Shown: positions 26,992 through 35,360 of the stretch, one piece after another
Layout: each line of letters opens with the position of its first letter
Position numbering within the stretch: the stretch's first letter is position 1
Assembly: GCF_001544795.2 (NCBI RefSeq)
Contig: NZ_FCOI02000024.1
Span: 1 to 64,000 of the forward strand
DNA from: Caballeronia temeraria
GTDB taxonomy: Bacteria; Pseudomonadota; Gammaproteobacteria; Burkholderiales; Burkholderiaceae
Direction of reading: 5' to 3'
DNA: 64,000 bases
The notes under the pieces: model-generated
What the model was told of the DNA's origin: nothing
Database searches by the model: none
The model's input: only the letters and a program-made list of their open reading frames with translations
Position numbers and translations under genes: made by a program

Positions 26992-27978
26992 TCAGGCGAG
27001 ACCGGGCGGCGCGGCCCTCAGCACGTCGACGTGTTTCGGCACCAGCCCGAGCTCGACGAAGGTGTCGGCGATCTGCTGCTGCTCGGCGATGATCGCCCGC
27101 GTGATGGCTTCGGTACCGAAGACCTGACGGCTCACCGCGAGATCGACGACAGGTTTGGGCAGGCCCCACAGGCGCGCGAGTTCGCTCGCGAGTTCGTCCG
27201 GATGCTGCTTGCCCCATTGATCGACGGCCTTGATCTCCTCGATGACGATGCGGATCACGTCGGCATTCTTCGCCACATAGTCTTGCGAAGAGAAGTAGTA
27301 GGCGCGGTTTCCCACGACGCCGTTCGCGTCCGCCACGACGCGCGCGTTCAGCAACTGCTGCGCGGCGGCGAAGTACGGGTCCCAGATGACCCACGCGTCG
27401 ATCGAGCCGCGCTCGAAGGCGGCGCGCGCATCGGCGGGCGCGAGATAGGCGAGTTCGACGTCGCGGTACTGCAGGCCATGCTGGCGCAGCAACTTCACGA
27501 GGAAATAATGGACGTTGCTGCCCTTGTTCAACGCGATGCGCTTGCCCTTCAAATCCGCCACCGTTTTGACAGACGATTGCGCCGGCACGAGCACGGCTTC
27601 CGAATGCGGCCGCGCCGGCGTTGCGGCGACGTAGGCGAGCGGCGCGCCGGCGGCCTGCGCGAAGATCGGCGGCGCTTCGCCCACGTCGCCGAAATCGATC
27701 GACCCGACATTGAGCGCTTCGAGCTGCACCGGACCGGCTGAGAACTCCGTCCAGCTCACGGATACGTTGAGCGCAGCCAGACGCTTCTCCAGCGTTGCGC
27801 GTCCCTTGAGCAGGTTCAGATAGCCTTTCTGATTGCCGATGCGCAGTACGCGCGGCTGCGTGTGCGCGGCTTGCTGCGCGAACGCAGCCGGCATGACCGC
27901 GAGCGCGGCGGCGCCCGTCGCGGCCCGCGCGGTTAGGGAGAGAAAAGCGCGGCGATCGGTGATTTTTGTTTTCGACAT
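26992..27978 (-). CDS. SsuA-like aliphatic sulfonate ABC transporter substrate-binding protein
   Basis: This 328-residue periplasmic protein has a twin-arginine-like signal (TDRRAFLSLTARAATG) and SsuA-type blocks: RIGNQKGYLNLLKGR, VGSIDFGDVGEAPPIFAQA, DLKGKRIALNKGSNVHYFL and SIDAWVIWDPYFAAAQ. It should capture alkane sulfonates. It is convergent with the monooxygenase gene at 25723 and divergent from the amino-acid transporter at 28245. No SsuB or SsuC gene accompanies it; it is the second orphan SsuA-like protein in the window. Confidence 0.85.
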   Translation of the reverse strand: MSKTKITDRRAFLSLTARAATGAAALAVMPAAFAQQAAHTQPRVLRIGNQKGYLNLLKGRATLEKRLAALNVSVSWTEFSAGPVQLEALNVGSIDFGDVGEAPPIFAQAAGAPLAYVAATPARPHSEAVLVPAQSSVKTVADLKGKRIALNKGSNVHYFLVKLLRQHGLQYRDVELAYLAPADARAAFERGSIDAWVIWDPYFAAAQQLLNARVVADANGVVGNRAYYFSSQDYVAKNADVIRIVIEEIKAVDQWGKQHPDELASELARLWGLPKPVVDLAVSRQVFGTEAITRAIIAEQQQIADTFVELGLVPKHVDVLRAAPPGLA

Positions 27979-28244
27979 GGCGGAAGCTCTGGTTTGCGAG
28001 AGCCTCCGATGCTAAGGCGAGCGGCCCTTCCGACCAACGTAGCGATGCATATAACGCTATCGCAACCGGTCTCATATGCTTCTGCACGCGACGACGATGC
28101 GGGCGTCGCGCCAAATCTCCGCGCCTGCTTTCTTCTTGACAAAAACTTCGTTCCTTCGGAGCGGCGGCACCGATAGAGTGCCAGCCTCGCCATCGTGCTG
28201 CCGCCCGGCGACGCGCGCCGGCGCAACGAACGAGGAACTCACCA

Positions 28245-29066
28245 ATGAAAATCACAACCTGGGGCGCGGTGCTCGCTGCACTGTTGGCAATGGCTTCGAA
28301 TGCCGCGCATGCGGATAGGCTCGACGACATCAAGAAAGCCGGCGTGCTGCGTGTCGCCGCGTTCGACAGCAATCCGCCGTTCGGCTTCGTCGATCCGAAA
28401 GACAATCAGATTGTCGGTCTCGACGTCGACTATGCGCGCGCGGTGGCGAAGAGCCTGGGCGTTAAGCTGGAAGTGCAGCCGACCAATCCGGCCAACCGCA
28501 TCGCGTTCCTGAAGTCGGGCAAGGTCGATCTCGTCTTCGCCAACTTTACGATCACCGACGAGCGTAGAAAGGAAGTCGATTTCAGCACGCCGTACTTCGC
28601 ATCGGGCACGCAGTTCATCGCGAAGAAGGGCGTGCTGAAATTGCCCGATCAGATCAACAGCCTTCGAATCGGCGCGGACAAGGGCACGACCAACGAACAG
28701 CAGGTGCGCGCAAAATTCCCGAACGCGACCATCGTTGCCTATGACGATACGCCGTTCGCGTTCGCCGCGCTGCGCACGGGCAACGTGCAGGCGATCACGC
28801 AGGACGGACCGAAGCTGGTGGCGTTGCTCGCGCGCGTGCCGGACAAGGCCAGCTACGAAATTCCCGCCTTCACGATCTCCAACGATTACGAAGGCGTCGG
28901 CGTGCCGAAGGGCGAGACGCGCCTGCTCGACGCCGTGAACGGCACGCTCACGAAGCTCGAAGCGGACGGCGATGCTACGCGCATCTATGACAAGTGGTTC
29001 GGCCCGAAGAGCGCCGCGCCGCTGCCGCGCCTCTTCAAGATCGGCGATCCGCAAAAGAACGGTTGA
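28245..29066 (+). CDS. Amino-acid-type ABC transporter substrate-binding protein (family 3)
   Basis: This 273-residue family-3 solute-binding protein has a Sec signal (AAHA cleavage) followed by the typical LDDIKKAGVLRVAAFDSNPPFGF... start, the VDLVFANFTITDERRKEVDFS ligand-site region in two parts, and DKWFG near the end. Binding proteins of this type take polar amino acids or cystine-like ligands. It heads an operon with two permease genes. The 266-base divergent region upstream (27979-28244) carries AT-rich inverted-repeat-like sequence near 28040-28080 that may bind a regulator. Confidence 0.85.
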   Translation: MKITTWGAVLAALLAMASNAAHADRLDDIKKAGVLRVAAFDSNPPFGFVDPKDNQIVGLDVDYARAVAKSLGVKLEVQPTNPANRIAFLKSGKVDLVFANFTITDERRKEVDFSTPYFASGTQFIAKKGVLKLPDQINSLRIGADKGTTNEQQVRAKFPNATIVAYDDTPFAFAALRTGNVQAITQDGPKLVALLARVPDKASYEIPAFTISNDYEGVGVPKGETRLLDAVNGTLTKLEADGDATRIYDKWFGPKSAAPLPRLFKIGDPQKNG

Positions 29067-29078
29067 TCGCTGTCGACC

Positions 29079-29810
29079 ATGCATAGCTGGCTCGATCCGA
29101 AATATCTCGCGTGGCTGGAGCAGGGTCTTGCCGTCACGCTGATGTTGTCCGCCTGCGCGGTGATCTGCGCGACGCTGCTCGGTTTCGCGCTGGCCGTTGC
29201 CCGCACGTCGGGCAATGCGGCGCTCGCACGCGTTGCGGCAGCGTATGTCTTCATCTTTCGCAATTCGCCGCTCCTCGTGCAGTTGCTGTTCTGGTATTTC
29301 GGGGCGGCCGCGTTGCTGCCGTCCGAATGGATGACGTGGCTCAACACGCCGCATGCCGCGATGCTCGGGCCTTTCGCTTTGCGTTGGCCGAGTTTTGAGC
29401 TGTTCGCGGGCTGGATCGGGTTGACCTGCTACACGACGGCGTTCATCGGCGAGGAGTTTCGTGCCGGCATGCGGGGCGTGAGCGCCGCGCAGGAGCAGGC
29501 GGCCGCCGCGCTCGGCATGAGCCGCTACGCCGCGCTGCGCTACGTGATCCTGCCGCAGGCGCTGCGCATCGCGACGCCGCCGCTCGCCGGTCAATACATG
29601 AACGTGGTGAAGAACTCGTCGCTGACGATGGCCATAGGCGTCGCGGAGCTCTCGTACATGTCGCGTCAGGTCGATACCGAGTCCTTCAGAACGTTTCAGG
29701 CATTCGGCACAGCCACTGTGTTCTATGTGCTGACCATCGCGGTCATGGAAGCGGCGCTCGTGGTGTGGCAGCGCACCGGCGTGCGCGCGTTGCGGCGAGT
29801 CCACGCATGA
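29079..29810 (+). CDS. Amino-acid ABC transporter permease (His/Glu/Gln type), first subunit
   Basis: This 243-residue permease of the HisMQ family has an N-terminal transmembrane helix (GLAVTLMLSACAVICATLLG), the FRNSPLLVQLLFWYF block, and the EAA loop EQAAAALGMSRYAALRYVIL. It starts 12 bases after the binding-protein stop and overlaps the next permease by ATGA. Confidence 0.87.
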   Translation: MHSWLDPKYLAWLEQGLAVTLMLSACAVICATLLGFALAVARTSGNAALARVAAAYVFIFRNSPLLVQLLFWYFGAAALLPSEWMTWLNTPHAAMLGPFALRWPSFELFAGWIGLTCYTTAFIGEEFRAGMRGVSAAQEQAAAALGMSRYAALRYVILPQALRIATPPLAGQYMNVVKNSSLTMAIGVAELSYMSRQVDTESFRTFQAFGTATVFYVLTIAVMEAALVVWQRTGVRALRRVHA

Positions 29811-30538
29811 ATGAGGTCGACTGGTTCGCGTCGCTGCGCTATCTCCTGCTGGGCGCGTTTCCTTCCGGACCGCTCGGCGGCGTTGCGCTGACGCTCGCGC
29901 TCTCCGTCGCCTCCGCGACGCTCGCGGCGATCATCGGGCTCGCGGGCGGCATCGCGCTTTCGATGACGCGCGGCGTCGCGCAGATACTGCTGATCGCGCT
30001 CGTCGCGTTCTTTCGAGCGATTCCGGTGCTGATGCTGATTTTCTGGACCTTTTTCCTGATGCCGATTCTGCTGCACGTGAACGTGCCGGGCCTCGCGACC
30101 GTCGTATGCGCGCTCGCGCTGATCGGCGGCGGGTATCTGTCGCATTCGGTTCATGCGGGCATCGTGTCGATCGGCAACGGGCAGTGGCACGCGGCGATGT
30201 CGCTCGGCTTCACGCGCTGGCAGGCGCTGCGCGAAGTCGTCCTGCCGCAGGCCGCGCGCGTGATGATGCCGTCGTTCGTGAATCAATGGGTCTCGCTCAT
30301 CAAGGACACGTCGCTTGCCTATATCGTCGGTGTGCCGGAATTCACGTTCCTCGCAAATCAGCTCGACAACCGGTTGATGGTCTATCCGGCGCAGATCTTT
30401 CTGTTCGTGGGCTTCGTCTATCTGATGCTGTGCGGTGCGCTGCAAGGACTCGCGCACGCGTTGCTCTCGCGCCGCTCCAGAGAGAGCAGCCTTGTACGCA
30501 CGATGCCTGCAATGCAACGCAGAAAAGCTCGTTTGTGA
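29807..30538 (+). CDS. Amino-acid ABC transporter permease (His/Glu/Gln type), second subunit
   Basis: This 243-residue partner permease carries FRAIPVLMLIFWTFFLMP and the EAA-like loop AAMSLGFTRWQALREVVLPQ. ATG 29807 overlaps the preceding TGA. The operon ends here without an ATP-binding subunit; the next gene is an unrelated small hypothetical. A shared ATPase elsewhere in the genome would be needed. Confidence 0.85.
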   Translation: MNEVDWFASLRYLLLGAFPSGPLGGVALTLALSVASATLAAIIGLAGGIALSMTRGVAQILLIALVAFFRAIPVLMLIFWTFFLMPILLHVNVPGLATVVCALALIGGGYLSHSVHAGIVSIGNGQWHAAMSLGFTRWQALREVVLPQAARVMMPSFVNQWVSLIKDTSLAYIVGVPEFTFLANQLDNRLMVYPAQIFLFVGFVYLMLCGALQGLAHALLSRRSRESSLVRTMPAMQRRKARL

Positions 30539-30591
30539 AACGCGTCGCGCGGACCTAGATTGACGTCATCGTCATTCGAAGGTAGCAAGTC

Positions 30592-30894
30592 ATGGGGCAT
30601 ATCCTGACGTATTGCTGGCACATGCTGTCCAACCGTTTCGAAGGGTCGCGCGAGCGCCGCTTTTTGCGTGAAGCGAGGCGTGCGATGAACGCCTGCGCGT
30701 GCAAAGCGCCGCACGCTCTCACGCGCGGCGACGGGGAGGCGAGCTGCGCGGAGCGGCTCGAACACATCGCGTTATTCGCGCAGGCGGGCTACTTCAACAT
30801 GGGCAACGCGGTCGACATGTTTCAGCTGCCGGTCGAACCGCCGCTGTTTCGCTGCGATGCAGGCGGCGCGTCAAGCGGTCGCACCAATCGATGA
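30592..30894 (+). CDS. Small cysteine-containing protein of unknown function
   Basis: The 100-residue product starts MGHILTYCWHMLSNRFEGSR with an AAGG site at suitable distance. It contains a Cys-rich stretch (ACACKAP) and further single cysteines; codon use matches the genes around it. No membrane segment or signal peptide is evident and I do not recognise a family. It lies 53 bases after the amino-acid permease on the same strand and could be co-transcribed. Confidence 0.5.
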   Translation: MGHILTYCWHMLSNRFEGSRERRFLREARRAMNACACKAPHALTRGDGEASCAERLEHIALFAQAGYFNMGNAVDMFQLPVEPPLFRCDAGGASSGRTNR

Positions 30895-30969
30895 GCGCGG
30901 GCGACGAATTCACCGCGCGCCCGTCGCGGGCCCACGCGAGCGGACCCATTACATAGAAAGGGCTGCACT

Positions 30970-31302
30970 GTGGCTGTATTCGACATCGACGACATCGGCC
31001 AAGCGCTTCAGACGGTCCGCCAGGAGTGACACGAAGCAGAGTAACGCTCGCTCGAACCGGGCGGGCGCGAGATTCCCGCGCGAGAGGCGATCGGCGACAT
31101 CATCGGCGCACTGAAAGGCGCATTCTTTCCGATGCGGCTCGGACCGCCCGACCTGCGACTGGTAAGCGAGAACTGCTACGTCGCCCACGCGCTCGACTTC
31201 ACGCTGCAGGGCGACGCAGAGCGGCGAGACGGGCGCGCGCGCCTGCAGTGGAGGTCGAGCGGTGAGCACCATGATTGCGAAGCCCGCACGGCGCAAGCCT
31301 GA
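30970..31302 (+). pseudogene. Broken serine O-acetyltransferase (EpsC/CysE type), N-terminal part only
   Basis: From GTG 30970 the frame reads MAVFDIDDIGQALQTVRQE, then TGA (31027), HEAE, then TAA (31042). It continues in the same frame with REIPARE, AIGDIIGALKGAFFPMRLG, PPDLRLVSENCYVAHALDF and TLQ, to a TGA at 31300. This is the N-terminal helical domain of an EpsC-type serine acetyltransferase, the first enzyme of cysteine synthesis. The stops look like single-base changes of TGG (Trp) and a TCA-like codon (Ser). After about residue 80 the match is lost and the whole hexapeptide-repeat catalytic domain is missing. It is a relic, not a working gene. Confidence 0.7.
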
Positions 31303-31377
31303 ACGCAGAAGCAACGCGTCGAAGAGCGCAGAAGGTCAATCGCGGCGCATGTAAAAATTAACCATGCGCCGCGGAGC

Positions 31378-32580
31378 TCACGCCTGACCGAGCACTCCAA
31401 GCCAAGCCTGGCCGATGACTTCATGCGTCGCATCCGCGTTAGGCGGATGGAACGCGCCCGCGCGCACATCGCGATAAAGCCTTTCCAGCTCGTTATGCCG
31501 CGACAGCGAAGCCGCGCCGACGATCTTCAGCGCGAGATTCACCACGCGTAGCGCGCCATCGACGGCATGCTGTTTCGCCGAAAGCAGGTGCGCGATCCAC
31601 GGTTCGCCTTCGCCGTAGCCCGTCCACCAGCGCTCGGCCGCGCGCTCGACCAGCGCCTCGATGCTCGCAAGCTCGATGGCCGCCTCCGCGACAGCCTGCT
31701 GCGTCAGCGGCTTGTATGCATAGGTCTTGCCGCCGATGGCGGGCGATGCGCGCCGCTTCGCCGCTTCCACCGCGACGTCGAACGCGCGCTTTGCTATGCC
31801 GTAATAGACCGCGCCGAGGCCGGGTAGCACCGCGCCGAGAATGCCATCGACGAAGGGATCGTCGGGAATGCCCGCTGGCAGCACGCGGATCACCTTGTCG
31901 CGCGGCGCAATGGCGCCTTCGAGCCAGGTATCGTCGCTGCATGTCGCGCGCAGCCCGAGCGCATCCCAGGTCTGCACCGTGCGATGTCCCGCCGCGTCAC
32001 GCCGGATGAATGCATGCACGATCTTCGGCGCCTGCGGATCGGAGTCGTCGATGCCATGCACGCCGAGCCAGTCCCACGCGGGCGCGAGCGAGGTGAAGAT
32101 CTTGCGGCCGTCGAAGCGATAACCTCCGTCCGGCAGCGGCGTCGCCTTCACCGACGACCAGGCGAGACCGAGATCGTTGCCTGGTTCGCCATGGCCTGCC
32201 GCGAACACCTTGCCCGCGCCCGCTTCCTCGAGAATCCATTGCGCCGATTCGTCGCCGCGCCGGTACAGATGCAGCGCCGCACCGACCCAGTACAGATGCA
32301 TGTTCAGTGCAAGCGCCGTCGATGGCGCGCGGGCCGCGAGTCGCACCTGCTCGCGCAGCAGTTGCGGCAGCGTGAGGCCGAGGCCGCCGAATTCGACCGG
32401 CACGGTGGCGCGCAGGAAACCGGCTTCGTGAAGATCGCGCAGGTCGTCGGAGAAGAAGCGATTCTCGCGGTCGTAACCGGCGGCGCGCTGGCCGATCGCA
32501 TCGAGCAGCGCGTCGGACAGCAAATGCGAGGCGTCACCCGGCGCGGGCGACACGATGACGGATTCGAGTACGGCGCTCAT
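31378..32580 (-). CDS. Acyl-CoA-dehydrogenase-fold enzyme, DszC/SfnB-like (copy 2)
   Basis: The 400-residue product has the acyl-CoA dehydrogenase fold with TVPVEFGGLGLTLPQLLRE near residue 65, a middle domain with GYRFDGRKIFTSLAPAWDW and a helical C-terminal domain ending SRHNELERLYRDVRAGAFHPPN. The C-terminal block fits flavin-using members rather than a classical fatty-acid dehydrogenase, but this copy is divergent from the one at 25723. It follows a peroxidase-related protein gene by 27 bases on the same strand; the two are probably one operon. Substrate unknown. Confidence 0.78.
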   Translation of the reverse strand: MSAVLESVIVSPAPGDASHLLSDALLDAIGQRAAGYDRENRFFSDDLRDLHEAGFLRATVPVEFGGLGLTLPQLLREQVRLAARAPSTALALNMHLYWVGAALHLYRRGDESAQWILEEAGAGKVFAAGHGEPGNDLGLAWSSVKATPLPDGGYRFDGRKIFTSLAPAWDWLGVHGIDDSDPQAPKIVHAFIRRDAAGHRTVQTWDALGLRATCSDDTWLEGAIAPRDKVIRVLPAGIPDDPFVDGILGAVLPGLGAVYYGIAKRAFDVAVEAAKRRASPAIGGKTYAYKPLTQQAVAEAAIELASIEALVERAAERWWTGYGEGEPWIAHLLSAKQHAVDGALRVVNLALKIVGAASLSRHNELERLYRDVRAGAFHPPNADATHEVIGQAWLGVLGQA

Positions 32581-32607
32581 CGGAACTCTCCAGTATGCGG
32601 CTCGGCA

Positions 32608-33228
32608 TTACGCGAGCGCCGAGAAATACTTCTCGTCGGGCACGATGCCAGCGGCGATGAAGATGCGGTTCGTATGGTTGAACCACGACGCGGTCTCGAT
32701 CGCTTCGAGGATATCGGCGTCGTCGAGGCCTAGCTTGCGCAGGCGGTCGAAGTCCCTTGCTGTGATTGCGCGCGGCGATGTCGTGATGGTCTCGGCGATC
32801 TCGGCGAGCGCCAGTTGCCTCTCGGATAGATCCGCGAGGTGATAGTCGAGCGCAATCCGCCGCGCCTGCACGCGGTCGCCCAGCGCCTCGCCGAGCGCAT
32901 GCGCGTGATGGATCGCGCACAGCCCGCAGCCGTTTGTGCGCGACACGATCACCGCGATCAGCTCGCGCTCGTCGAGCGGCAGCCGGCCGCCCGTCGCGCT
33001 GAAGAGTTTCTCGAAGTACTGGGTGAAGCGGCGCGCGGTATCGGCATTCAGGGACAGCGCGCGAATCCAGTTGTCGCTGCCGTGCTGCTCGACCAGCTGA
33101 CGGAGATCGTCGCTCAGCGCATCGTGTGTCGGAACATCGAGCCGTCCAATGACGTGCGCCTCAGTGCTCGGAACTTCTGCTATGTCACATGCCTCGCCAG
33201 GAAGGAGTGAAGAGAAGCTGCGGCTCAT
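32608..33228 (-). CDS. CMD-domain peroxidase-related (AhpD-like) protein
   Basis: The 206-residue product has the carboxymuconolactone-decarboxylase-like fold of the peroxidase-related enzyme family. The redox motif is CGLCAIHHAHALG, a CxxC followed by the conserved His, after the helix LDERELIAVIVSRTNG. Family members reduce peroxides or act with flavoenzymes. ATG 33228 is chosen as the nearest start giving the usual N terminus; a longer reading to 33300 has no better ribosome site. It lies directly upstream of the acyl-CoA-dehydrogenase-like gene and divergent from a shorter paralogue at 33394, so the two flank a shared control region. Confidence 0.75.
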   Translation of the reverse strand: MSRSFSSLLPGEACDIAEVPSTEAHVIGRLDVPTHDALSDDLRQLVEQHGSDNWIRALSLNADTARRFTQYFEKLFSATGGRLPLDERELIAVIVSRTNGCGLCAIHHAHALGEALGDRVQARRIALDYHLADLSERQLALAEIAETITTSPRAITARDFDRLRKLGLDDADILEAIETASWFNHTNRIFIAAGIVPDEKYFSALA

Positions 33229-33393
33229 TATGCGCAGCGATCTTCCGTGCCATCCAATATCGTTTTGCGATTTGCAATTCGGAGAGCGCGATGTGCCCAA
33301 ACATCGATTAGCTTATGAAAAATCAGTGACATCGCTCGTCGTCGGGTGAGCTAATTTTGGATGCCAGAACATAGCGCCAGGAGAATCCAGACG

Positions 33394-33801
33394 ATGTCCT
33401 CGCTCGCACCTTCAGATCCGTTCGTAGATCAGCTGAATTCGGATGCCGATGCAATACGCGAACCGGTCTCGCGCTTCGGCTTGCCGGACGAGGCCCGTTT
33501 GCCGCCGCACGTCGCGGCGATCCACGCGAAGTTTCGCCGCCAGTATGGTTTCGTGCCCAACTGGCTTGCGGCGCTCTCGGTCAATCCCGATACCGCGTAC
33601 CGGCTCGTCACGTTCTACGAGCATCTGTTCGATCCGCACCGCAGCCATCTCACGGCAGCAGAGCGCGAGCTGATCGCGGTGGTTACGTCGGCCGTGAACG
33701 AGTGCAGCTATTGCGTTTTCAACCACACGCAGGCGCTAGCGGCTGTGTCGGGCGATACCGTGCGCGCGCAGCGCATCGCGCAGGGCTTTCGCCACGTGTG
33801 A
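33394..33801 (+). CDS. CMD-domain peroxidase-related protein, C-terminally short
   Basis: The 135-residue product from ATG 33394 follows a good AGGAG site. It shows the family helix LTAAERELIAVVTSAVNE and the redox motif CSYCVFNHTQAL, but stops at FRHV just after the CMD core. The divergent paralogue at 32608-33228 carries about 60 further residues there. The catalytic CxxC and His are kept, so it may still work, or it may be a decayed copy. The downstream DNA does not restore the missing part in another frame. Confidence 0.65.
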   Translation: MSSLAPSDPFVDQLNSDADAIREPVSRFGLPDEARLPPHVAAIHAKFRRQYGFVPNWLAALSVNPDTAYRLVTFYEHLFDPHRSHLTAAERELIAVVTSAVNECSYCVFNHTQALAAVSGDTVRAQRIAQGFRHV

Positions 33802-33824
33802 GCGGCGATGCTTCGCCGTCACAT

Positions 33825-33935
33825 TCAATGATGAGGCGCGCCTTCCCACGCCGGCAACGTCGCGCCGTGATACACCGAAAAGGGGTAAGGCTTGTGCTGG
33901 AAGGAAATATTCTCGTGCGCTAGGGATATATCCCG
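33825..33935 (-). pseudogene. Unidentified gene tail or relic on the minus strand
   Basis: Read on the minus strand, this stretch encodes a coding-like tail containing HENISFQHKPYPFSVYHG and ending LPAWEGAPHH before TGA. No start codon or longer open frame precedes it. Its low-complexity-free composition and codon choice suggest the C terminus of a lost gene, but I cannot name the family. It lies between the short CMD gene and the third LLM monooxygenase. Confidence 0.25.
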
Positions 33936-34028
33936 GCGCGCGATTTGCAACTGGTCAGTGCGATCGAGCGTGTTTCTGCGAGTTGGAGTAAGTTCACGTG
34001 GTTCGCCACTTCTTCATTCATCGACGCG

Positions 34029-35360
34029 ATGCCACACACCCGACAACTTCATCTCGGCGCATTCATGCGTCCGGTGAGCCTGCACACCGGCGCGTGGCGC
34101 TATCCCGGCGCGTATCCCGATGCCAACTTCAACTTTCGACATCTGAAGGGGTTTGTCCAGACGCTCGAGAAAGCATGCTTCGACGCGTTCTTCATGGCCG
34201 ATCATCTTGCCGTGCTGAACATGCCGGTGAACGCGCTCAAGCGCAGCCACACGGCGACGTCGTTCGAGCCGTTCACGCTGCTGTCCGCGCTCGCTTCCGT
34301 GACCGAGCGCATTGGCCTGATCGCGACGGCATCGACCACGTTCGACGAGCCGTATCACATCGCGCGGCGTTTCGCCTCGCTCGATCATCTGAGCGAAGGG
34401 CGCGCGGGCTGGAATCTCGTCACCACATCGAACCCGGATGCCGCACTGAATTTTGGCCGCGATGAACACATGGAGCATGACGAGCGCTATCGGCGCGCAC
34501 ATGAGTTCTACGATGTCGTCACGGGTCTCTGGGATAGCTGGGCCGACGATGCCTTCGTGCAGGACGCGCAAAGCGGCCTCTTCTTCGACCCCGCGAAGCT
34601 GCACGTTCTCGATCACAAAGGCGAGTATCTGTCGGTGCGCGGGCCGCTGAACATCGCGCGCCCGGTGCAGGGCTGGCCGGTCGTGGTGCAGGCGGGATCG
34701 TCCGAAGCGGGGAGGCAGCTCGCCGCCGAAACCGCCGATGCCGTCTTCACCGCGCAGCCGAATCTCTCCGCGGGCAAGCGCTTTTATGCCGATGTCAAAG
34801 GCCGTATGGAGCGCGCCGGCCGCGCGCGCGAGCATCTGAAGATATTGCCGGGGGCTTTCGTCGTGGTGGGCGATTCGCGCGACGAAGCGCAGGAAAAGCG
34901 TGTATTGCTCGACACTTTCGTACATGACGACAGCGGGTTCGCATCGCTGTCGATCGCGCTCGGCCATGATGTCTCGTCGTTCGATCCGGACGCCCCGTTG
35001 CCCGAAATACCCGAAACCAACGCGAGCAGAAGTGCGCGCGAACGCGTGATCGACATGGCGCGCGGCGAAGGGCTCACCGTGCGGCAACTGGCGCAGCGGG
35101 TCGGCGGCTATTCCGGCTTGCAGATGGTCGGCACCGCGACGGACATCGCCGACGAAATGGAACAGTGGCTCGTCGAGGAAGGCAGCGATGGCTTCAACGT
35201 GATGTTCCCGTATCTGCCCGCGGGCCTGGATGATTTCGTCGCCAAGGTGGTGCCGGAGTTGCAGCGGCGTGGCATTTTCCGTCGCGCCTACGAGGGATCG
35301 ACACTGCGTGAGCATTTCGGCTTGCCGAGGCCGGCCAACCGATTCTTCGCGCGCGGCTGA
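34029..35360 (+). CDS. LLM-class flavin monooxygenase, NtaA/SnaA/DszA family (copy 3)
   Basis: The 443-residue paralogue shares IGLIATASTTFDEP, HLSEGRAGWNLVTTS, WPVVVQAGSSEAG, DGFNVMFPYLPAGLDDF and GIFRRAYEGSTLREHFGL with the other two copies. ATG 34029 (MPHTRQLHLGAF) gives the normal family N terminus; the frame also opens upstream from 33945 but that leader looks non-coding. The FMN reductase gene at 35590 is convergent and close by, a plausible source of reduced flavin. Substrate unknown. Confidence 0.85.
   Translation: MPHTRQLHLGAFMRPVSLHTGAWRYPGAYPDANFNFRHLKGFVQTLEKACFDAFFMADHLAVLNMPVNALKRSHTATSFEPFTLLSALASVTERIGLIATASTTFDEPYHIARRFASLDHLSEGRAGWNLVTTSNPDAALNFGRDEHMEHDERYRRAHEFYDVVTGLWDSWADDAFVQDAQSGLFFDPAKLHVLDHKGEYLSVRGPLNIARPVQGWPVVVQAGSSEAGRQLAAETADAVFTAQPNLSAGKRFYADVKGRMERAGRAREHLKILPGAFVVVGDSRDEAQEKRVLLDTFVHDDSGFASLSIALGHDVSSFDPDAPLPEIPETNASRSARERVIDMARGEGLTVRQLAQRVGGYSGLQMVGTATDIADEMEQWLVEEGSDGFNVMFPYLPAGLDDFVAKVVPELQRRGIFRRAYEGSTLREHFGLPRPANRFFARG

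Noticed and set aside
27979..28244. A TTGACA box near 28136 as a promoter for the amino-acid transporter operon
   Set aside because: No acceptable -10 box lies 16-18 bases downstream, so I do not call it a promoter.
28239..29804. A 521-codon minus-strand frame opposite the amino-acid transporter
   Set aside because: Antisense shadow with Arg/Glu-rich low-information composition; the plus-strand genes are clear.
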